DNA of 15,676 bases from Zasmidium citrigriseum (taxonomy: Eukaryota; Ascomycota; Dothideomycetes; Mycosphaerellales; Mycosphaerellaceae): positions 1 to 15,676 of the forward strand of contig NHNW01000150.1 in assembly GCA_002786025.1 (NCBI GenBank), read 5' to 3'. Both the position numbers and the translations under genes were made by a program. The notes under the pieces were generated by a model. The model saw only the letters and a program-made list of their open reading frames with translations, made no database searches and had not been told where the DNA came from. Shown one piece after another: positions 9,601-15,676 of the stretch (the stretch's first letter is position 1; each line of letters begins with the position of its first letter).

Positions 9601-10640
9601 GTAAGTACGTCTAACTACTCGATATCTCCTAATTTATAGCGATAGTATAATTATAAAAGACCTCCCGAAGGCCGATTTTATTACGTCTATTATCTTACGG
9701 TAGAATCCTCTAATTTTACTAAACGGTTATCCCTAGGAAGTATTACTAGAGTTCTAGGCTAGTTAAATTACAGCCGAGAGCTTCCTCGACGAGCCGCTTA
9801 ACCTGCTTATACGCGTACTTCTTATAGGTAGGCTATAGGACGCTCCTAGTATTATCGAGTAAAAGAAGAGAGTATTCTCCCCTAATTAGTAAGTCTAAGA
9901 TACGATTATCTAGGAGACTCGCTAGTAGTATAAGAAGATCTTTAAGAAGCTAATAGCCTAGAAACTTAACACTTAGATAGTAAAGGGCGAGGTCGTCTTC
10001 GCTAGCGACGTTATAACGAAAGGAGAGAGAATTAAGAATATTTTCCTAGGCGCTCCGTTTTAACGCGATATCTCTCGCGTAGCTAGCGAATTCTAGGACA
10101 AGTATATCTAGGCTTTTAGTACGGTTAACTAGTAGTTCGAGGATATAGATAAGCCTCGTACTACTTAGGTCGGTTATAAGGAGATTACTATAACCGCTAA
10201 TAACTCGGTATTCGAGGTAGATAAGGCCTTCGTTAGAGAGCCTAACCGTAGGAATAGATAGACGAATAGAACCGAGAACGTAGTTCTATATAAGCGTCTA
10301 GTACTACGGAGGCCTTCGCCTCCGAAGGCGGTAGTAGTAAAGAAGTAGTAGGGAAGTATATATTTTAAAACTTAGCGGAAGAACTTAGCTTTTACTAGGT
10401 AGATAATATCGCTAGCGTAGAATAGTTAGTAGGCCTACGGGTTAGTAGATAGTTTATAGAGTATATCGTCTCTCTACCCGCTATATAGATAAACGATATA
10501 TCGAATTCCTATAGATTAGAACGGTAAAAGCCCTTACCTTCGATCTTTTAGACCGCCTCGTATTACCGTTAACTTCGACGTCTATCTTATTAGTATCGCC
10601 CTATTAGTCGCCTTATAGACTATAACCGATATTTTATGTT
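6632..10640 (+). pseudogene. Relic A: large unrecognised protein (about 1,340 residues), paralogue of relic B
   Basis: One plus-strand frame, with no indel over about 4 kb, carries only TAG and TAA interruptions at about 6%, as expected for lost Gln and Trp. The start is set at ATA GCT CTG (6632), but up to about 55 more residues upstream are readable. Residues 1-330 are helical and align with relic B, for example NLATIRGIADAYNSLIAKNN against NLSKISRIATTLDKVLKENN, and FPLLFMYLYL against IVILYYYLYL. A basic patch TTKKRKR lies near residue 378. The linker at about 430-560 is Ser/Thr- and Asp/Glu-rich. The C-terminal half includes GRNSFIYANKFRAIVRGLL (about 615), YLKEALSIF (about 670) and YKVITYPILV (about 850), all with counterparts in B. 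The end is uncertain (about 10630-10650). A CAG at 7807 and a few other CA or TG codons escaped. Function is unknown; the layout suggests a soluble, probably nuclear protein. Confidence 0.75.
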
Positions 10641-11466
10641 CTAGTCGACCGAGCTTAATATAACGTTATAGTTACGTAACTACGGAACTTCGCGTACTAC
10701 GCGGACTTTTACTCCTACCCTCCTATATTAATAGTACCTTCGACACCTCTTCTCCCCTTCTACTCGGAACGAAACCCTAGAAGCCGAGGGGTTCCCTACG
10801 CCTCTAGGCCCGTTCCTAAAATATCGTAGCCTCCTATACCGCTACGGTAGCGGTACGCTATAAGATAAACGCTCCTCCTCTTCCTTATACCTTACTACGA
10901 ATAGCCTAAATACTAACTAGGTGTATATCTACGGTAATACGGTGTTATTACGCCCTATTAGTACTAATATATATATAAAGAACGTACCGTTAATCTCGTA
11001 CTACCGTTCTACGCTTAACGTATACCTTCTTAATATTCGCCGCCTACGCCTAAGGCTTACTATAGCCTAGCTCCTAGTCCTACTATAGCTACTACCTTAT
11101 ACTAATATACCTCGTCTATTAGCCCTATACGTCGACTTTACTAGACGGGAAGATTACGCCTAAATACGCCGGAATAAGGGCAAGTTAACGATTAATATTC
11201 TTACTAAGAGCTTTCGCTATCTCCGCGGAGCGCTACTCCGTCTTAGGTAATACGGATACTACTTCCCTACCTATCGACTCTACGCTTTCTAGGAGAATCG
11301 TTCGAGACTAGACTTATCTAAGTAGGGTTAGATATACTAGGTTATAGGGTTAAAGGTTATAGTATAGTCTCGCTTCCTATTTCTCGTTCTAACGTATTAA
11401 GACGATTGTTTTCTCCCTTATTACGTATAGAATATTGTAGTTTTCTAGACTTTTTTTAATAGCTGA
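10613..11466 (+). pseudogene. Relic F: frame continuing after relic A, ending in a surviving TGA
   Basis: From about 10613 the readable plus-strand frame is one register away from relic A. It begins at ATA GAC (10613) or at a surviving ATG (10636) and ends at a true TGA at 11464-11466, one of very few TGA codons left in the window. About 4% of codons are TAG or TAA. Readable parts include FTRREDYAQ (about 11137, Q restored from TAA), GKLTINILTKSFRYLRGALL and VIGLKVIV. The minus-strand frame with the same codon borders also reads as protein-like but has about 14% stops, too many for Gln plus Trp, so the plus strand is preferred. It may be a separate gene of about 280 residues overlapping A, or the last exon or C-terminus of A after a splice or frameshift. 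No family is recognised. Confidence 0.45.
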
Positions 11467-11889
11467 ACTTTCTCTACTTAGGTATAGCTATATAAGTGTA
11501 TCTAGATCTTTTATTAATATATTTGTACTATATCTAAAGGAGCTATGTCCTAAAACCGCTAGAACTCTCGGTGTACTACTAGACTTAGCTATAAGGAAGA
11601 CTTTAGAGTATAAGAAGGTCTATAGCTCTTAATACAAGCTACAAAGTCGACGAATACGACGAAATTACTACCTTTGCTAGAGAACTAAGGATTTAAGGCG
11701 GCAAGGGATCCCCTATTTCGTAGTAAATAACGATAGAACTCCGCCTAAGTACGTATACCTAGAAATAATACTTCCCTATAGAAGGGCCTATTATAGAAGG
11801 ACGGGATTCCTAGGTATATATAGAGGGCTAGAGATTACTACTAGGGATTTAAGGTTTTAAGTAACGGCTAGACCCTAGATTTTAGCGCG

Positions 11890-11898
11890 TATATAAAG
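11890..11898 (+). promoter_or_regulatory. TATA-like box upstream of relic B
   Basis: TATATAAAG in a GC-rich setting (GCG before, CCGCTCC after) is a good TATA match. It lies 62 bp before the 20-nt motif shared with relic A and 624 bp before the likely start of relic B. The long leader it implies, or an unseen intron in it, is a weakness of the call. Confidence 0.45.
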
Positions 11899-11951
11899 CC
11901 GCTCCTACCTAATTCGGAAGTTACACCCTTTACGCTAATAATCTTAACTCT

Positions 11952-11971
11952 AGCTCGCTAGCCTCTTAACT
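11952..11971 (+). promoter_or_regulatory. 20-nt motif shared by the 5' regions of relics A and B (copy 2)
   Basis: AGCTCGCTAGCCTCTTAACT differs from 6219-6238 at a single position (C for G), a change RIP at CpA does not produce. It sits downstream of the relic B TATA-like box, as copy 1 does for relic A. The core CTCGCTAG is not otherwise found upstream of relics C, D or E. Confidence 0.55.
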
Positions 11972-12068
11972 TACTCGAGTAACGCGCGGTAGTTAATTAT
12001 AAGCTAGAACCTCTAATCTTAGCTCTAATTTACTAGATACTCGAGGAATCCGCGTATAGGCTACCTCT

Positions 12069-12082
12069 TATATATATATATA
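12069..12082. repeat. Short TA dinucleotide run
   Basis: Seven TA units in the leader of relic B. It could have been created or extended by RIP at CA repeats. Nothing more can be said. Confidence 0.6.
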
Positions 12083-12513
12083 CCTATATTAAGCTATTTT
12101 AGGTTAGCCTACCTTCTTCCTCTAATAAAACCCTCTCTATACTATTATAGAGCCGCTCGAGCCGTCTTTATTACCTAGCGCCTTAGTCTAAATACCTATT
12201 AAGTAGAACTAACGCTTCTTCCTTTTCTAACTAGTTACTTAGGGTAACGAGATTCTTAGAATTTACTACGAAATACTACTAGTAGCTTCGCTACGTATCT
12301 CCTACCGCGACTTATCTATATCTATATTACGAACCTCGCTCGCGTACGTATATATACGTATTCGCTCCTCGAGAATTCGATTTTAACCGCTCTTAATTTA
12401 TAAGCTTTACTATACGCTCTCTAATACGCCCGCTACTCGCCTTTACGACCGCCTCTTCTCTCTACCTATCGCTCGTCTCCTTACGTATACACCTCCTTTA
12501 GTATACTTATAAG

Positions 12514-15500
12514 ATAGCTAATATAGATACCCCGAAAGTTCTAGTTATTACTAAGTCTAAGTAGCTAGCTAAGTAGTAGACTACGTCTACTACTAAGGAG
12601 CCTCGTCTATCGACCTCCTCTTCTTCTAACTCCTTTAAGGCTATTAATATAATACTAGCCGCTTATAGATAAGTCCTATCCTCGGCGAGTAATACTATAG
12701 TCGCTCTAACTACCTAGGCTGTAACGAGCTACGCTACTTCCTAGTAGGATATTCCCGAGCTTATTAGTATTACTAATACTATATAGCGCTTCGATATTAT
12801 AAATTATAACAATTTTAAGATATAGTTCTTCCGTAGCTATAATCTAAGTAAGATATCTAGAATTGCTACTACTCTAGATAAAGTACTTAAGGAGAATAAT
12901 GGCGATCGCTTAGAGGCTATTCTCGTTCTCCTTAAGTATACTAATAACGTAGCGGAGGAGTTTAAGGAGTACCTAGACGCTAGCTTAGGAGAAATCGTCC
13001 TCCTTACTAAATAGCTTAAGGGCTCTATTAAAGTTAAAGAGCTACTTAAGGATACTCGGCCTAATATAACGATAGTAGTAACCTAGTAAGATATAGCTAT
13101 CCGCCGTACTCGTAGCTATATTATTATCGAGCGAATCCTTACTAAGGATATCTCGATAGTTATTCTATACTACTACCTATACCTTATAAACGAGAAGCGC
13201 CGAGCTAAGGAGGCTACTACTAGCGCTAATCCTAGTCCTCTCCTTAGCTCGAACGAAGTTATCGCGTAGGCCTAGATCTTAGAAAAGTCTATTAAGAACG
13301 ACTACGACTAGCGCTAGATTATTAGCGCTATTAATATTTACTATTTATAACGTATAGAATTAGAGCTTATTCGTATTAAGTCTTACTACAACTTGTCTAC
13401 TTTCTCCTTCTAGCCTAACTATAAGGATCTTTATAAGGCGCTCTCTAGCTTCTTAAAGAAAGGTACTACTTAGGCTATTAATATTTAGGTTACTAATACT
13501 ACTCTAGTAGATATTAATAAGCGTCTAAAGTAGAAGTCTTAGGATAAGTACTCGACTATCTAGGGTAAGCGAGAGAAGGATAATTATAATAATAACCTTT
13601 ACTATATTACTATAGATATTAAGTTTAGAAATCTCTTCTACTAGACTTAGGCTAACTATAAGAACGACGATACTAGCGATACTACGAAGGTTAACTCCTC
13701 TTAGTTCTAGATCTTCGCTCCTTAATCTTATATTAAGCGAGAGTCTAAGGCCCCTAGCTAGACTAGTTAGAAGCGGGCTAGGTCTCCGAGCCTATACTAT
13801 AAGATACTAGCTATAATTAAGCGTATAAGGGCTATCTAGTAGACTAGCCTAGAGAAGGTTAAGAAGACCTTCGCGTAGCTCTAGCTAAGAGGAGATAGTA
13901 GCCCTAAGAAGAAGCCGAAGCCTTCGAAGCCTACGCCTTAGAGTCTCGTTATCCGTTCTTCTTAGACGCCTACTATAGATAGTAGAGCTAACCCTTAAGT
14001 CGTCGAGCCTACTATTCTAGAGACGTAGAAGCTAGAGGCTAGCTATTAGCCTAACCTATCTATATCCGAGGCTAGTAACGATAGTAATAATAAGATTATA
14101 GTCGATACTAATAACGAGCTTAATAGTCGCTAGAAGACGCTTAGACCTAAGGGTAAGAAGTTAGTATTCCCTTCCTTAGGAGATATCTTTAGGCGTATTA
14201 CTTCGCGTACTACGTATAGAGATACTAGGGTAGAAGTTAGTCTAGAGCCCGAATCTTAGGTCTAGCCGACTATTAAGAGTAGAGATAAGCTAGAGGAGGA
14301 CCTTAATAAGCTCCGAGAGATCGATAGTACTACTTAGGATAATATTACCGCTAATACTACTAACCCGTTACCTAATAACGAAGATAACGGCGAAGACGAG
14401 GATAAACCTAAATCTAAGGCTCCTTCGATAGGTAGTATCGACCTCGGCCGCCTTCTAGACGCTAGTAACCGCCTTACTACGCTAATTAAAGTTCCTCTAG
14501 CTCGTAAGGTATTATACTACCGTACCGAAGACTATAGATACCTACCTACGAAGTGTCCTAAGTATAGAAATATTAACGCCTCGACCTTTAGGAACGCTAT
14601 AAAGAAGGTACGTAAGCTACTAGCTATAGACTATACTAGCGCGTAGAGGTATTTAAGGAAGTACTTCGTTACTATTACGGACGACCTCCTTACGCCTTAC
14701 TAGGATTATCTTAAGGAGTCCTTAATTCCTTTCGGCTACTCTAGTAATTCCTTAGAACGTATATACGGTAGCGAGATCTAGGAGTTTCTTCGAGACTTAA
14801 TACGCGATATTAATACCTACGGTAACCCTACTTACGCTCTCGACTCGCCTAAAGAGAACTCCTTATTCGAGTACCGTACTATTATTAGCGTTCCTACTTC
14901 TCGCCGCCGCCTTATATTATATAATAGCTATATACCTACGAGCGTAGATATAGGCTAGACGCTCGGTAATCTCGATCCTATAGCTCTTCTAGATAGTCTC
15001 TACCCTAACCTAAGGGCCCTTTTAGACTTTTCTAGTACGGCTATAGTCGATACTATGTCTTAGCTAGAACTAGTCCGTTTAGAGATCTCTTCGCTAGCCG
15101 TTCTTCTTAATCGAATCTATACTAACGTGCCTAGGTACTCTACTAACCTAGTAGTTTTAAACTCTTACTACTACTTATTTAGCTAGCTTATTAATACTAA
15201 TCCGCTCCTTTACCTCTTAGCCGTTTATTATAGTAAGAGTAAGAATTACCGAGTTATCGCCTACCCGTCTACTTTTAAGCTTCTAGAGAATAATATATAC
15301 TAGCGAAACGATATTACCTTCTAGTATACTAAGAATAATATTAAGAACGTCGAGTTAGACGCTCTTCGAGAGTTCGTCGTATATATAGGCTATAATAACT
15401 AGCTAGTCTATCCTATTAAGCCGTACAACCCTACTAAGAAGTCTATAAACGCTCTAAAGCCTAAGTCTAAGAACTTTAATAATAAGTACAATAATAAGCC

Positions 15501-15676
15501 TAGCGTAGTTATTAATAGGTATATCGAGGGATAGATACCTACGCTATATAAGTAAGTACTCGAGGAGGTTAATAAGGGTACTAAGAACTAGCGGATTAAG
15601 GTTTAAGATCTACTTAAGTATTTCTAGGAAATAGGCCTCGATATAGCGTTTATAGGCGAGCTTAAGAAGTAGTACC
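12514..15676 (+). pseudogene. Relic B: large unrecognised protein (at least 1,054 residues), paralogue of relic A, open at right edge
   Basis: A single plus-strand frame with no indel runs from ATA GCT AAT (12514, former ATG GCT AAY) to the window end, interrupted only by TAG and TAA. The N-terminal 110 residues are Ser/Thr-rich. Residues 110-330 are helical and align with relic A (NLSKISRIATTLDKVLKENN). Low-complexity basic and acidic linkers follow, with KKKPKPSKP near residue 466 and NNEDNGEDEDKPKSK near 622. The conserved C-terminal half holds GRLLDASNRL (about 645), STFRNAIKKVRKLL (about 690), YLRKYFVTI (about 712) and YRVIAYPSTFKLLENN (about 912), the last matching YKVITYPILVQYLRNG of relic A (Q restored from TAG). 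Surviving CA or TG codons are few (for example 12899, 13388, 15057). The family is unknown to me. A structural or DNA-associated protein would fit, but this is inference. Confidence 0.75.

Larger units (their letters stand above)
11467..12513. other. Intergenic region between relics F and B
   Basis: This 1.05-kb stretch has two parts. From about 11400 to 11710 CA and TG survive at several times the local rate. The frame with first bases at 2 modulo 3 is unusually open from about 11440 to 11860 (for example KELCPKTARTLGVLLDLA), but I cannot tell a gene from chance there. From 11881 on it looks like a leader: a TATA-like box (11890), the 20-nt motif shared with relic A (11952), a TA run (12069-12082) and pyrimidine-rich sequence up to the likely start at 12514. 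Confidence 0.5.
1..15676. other. RIP-saturated (CpA to TpA) repeat-derived tract
   Basis: The whole window is nearly devoid of CA and TG dinucleotides, while TA is the dominant dinucleotide and CG, CC and CT remain common. This is the known signature of repeat-induced point mutation in Pezizomycotina, where C is changed to T, mainly at CpA, on both strands of duplicated DNA during the sexual cycle. Loss of CpA with retention of CpG argues against ordinary methyl-CpG decay. Both strands and all regions are affected, so the duplicated segment was larger than the window. As a result every reading frame carries TAG and TAA codons, ATG has become ATA, and Tyr is over-represented in translations because His and Cys codons became Tyr codons. 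No gene here should be annotated as functional. Confidence 0.95.

Noticed and set aside
10312..10329. GCCTTCG/CGAAGGC hairpin as a terminator
   Set aside because: It lies inside the readable frame of relic A, encoding a Pro/Lys-rich stretch, and has no T run. Bacterial-type terminators are not expected in this genome.
10837..10855. 9-bp perfect inverted repeat with a 1-nt centre
   Set aside because: It falls within relic F coding sequence and contains repeated CGCTAC/GTAGCG words common in this low-variety sequence; no context supports a site.
10680..11160. A protein-like minus-strand frame antisense to relic F
   Set aside because: It shares codon borders with the plus frame, which makes both strands look coding. 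It has about 14% TAG/TAA codons against about 4% on the plus strand, too many to be former Gln and Trp codons alone.
1..15676. Alternative genetic code with TAG and TAA reassigned to Gln
   Set aside because: ATG is also almost gone, TG and CA are missing in intergenic DNA and on both strands, and Tyr replaces His and Cys. Mutation at CpA explains all of this; codon reassignment does not.
1..15676. Bacterial or phage origin, or a CRISPR array
   Set aside because: No intact ORFs, no ribosome-binding pattern, no regularly spaced direct repeats. The CpA-specific loss on both strands is a fungal RIP signature.

Overview
The window looks like a repeat-derived segment of a filamentous ascomycete (Pezizomycotina-type) genome that has been saturated by repeat-induced point mutation (RIP). 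CpA and its complement TpG are almost gone: I count roughly 80 by eye in 15.7 kb, where well over a thousand would be expected at about 40% GC. TpA is enormously enriched, while CpG, CpC and CpT are kept. This is C-to-T change at CpA on both strands. It turns CAG, CAA and TGG into TAG or TAA, ATG into ATA, and His and Cys codons into Tyr codons. No intact gene is present. Because the damage is substitutions rather than indels, several original reading frames can still be followed for kilobases, interrupted only by TAG and TAA codons where Gln or Trp would have been.

Layout, left to right. Relic E (minus, 1615 to the left edge) and relic D (minus, about 4127-2032) point left. Between them lie two tandem, minus-strand, tRNA-headed repeats of about 120-130 bp that look like a tRNA-derived SINE with a Pol III T5 terminator. 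D and relic C (plus, 4380-about 5333) diverge from a 252-bp interval holding an 8-bp inverted repeat. Relic A (plus, about 6632-10640, about 1,340 codons) follows after 1.3 kb of non-coding sequence. Relic F (plus, about 10613-11466) overlaps or continues A in another frame. After 1.05 kb of non-coding sequence, relic B (plus, 12514 to the right edge, at least 1,054 codons) runs out of the window.

A and B are diverged members of one protein family. They have an alpha-helical N-terminal part, then a basic and acidic low-complexity linker, then a conserved C-terminal half. They also share a 20-nt motif (19/20 identical) just downstream of a TATA-like box in their 5' regions. C, D, E and F are not recognised. 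No reverse transcriptase, DDE transposase, tyrosine recombinase or helicase signature was found by eye. The cluster may therefore be cargo of a large duplicated or mobile element, or a duplicated accessory gene block. All functional statements are inference; the RIP state and the reading frames are what the sequence shows.
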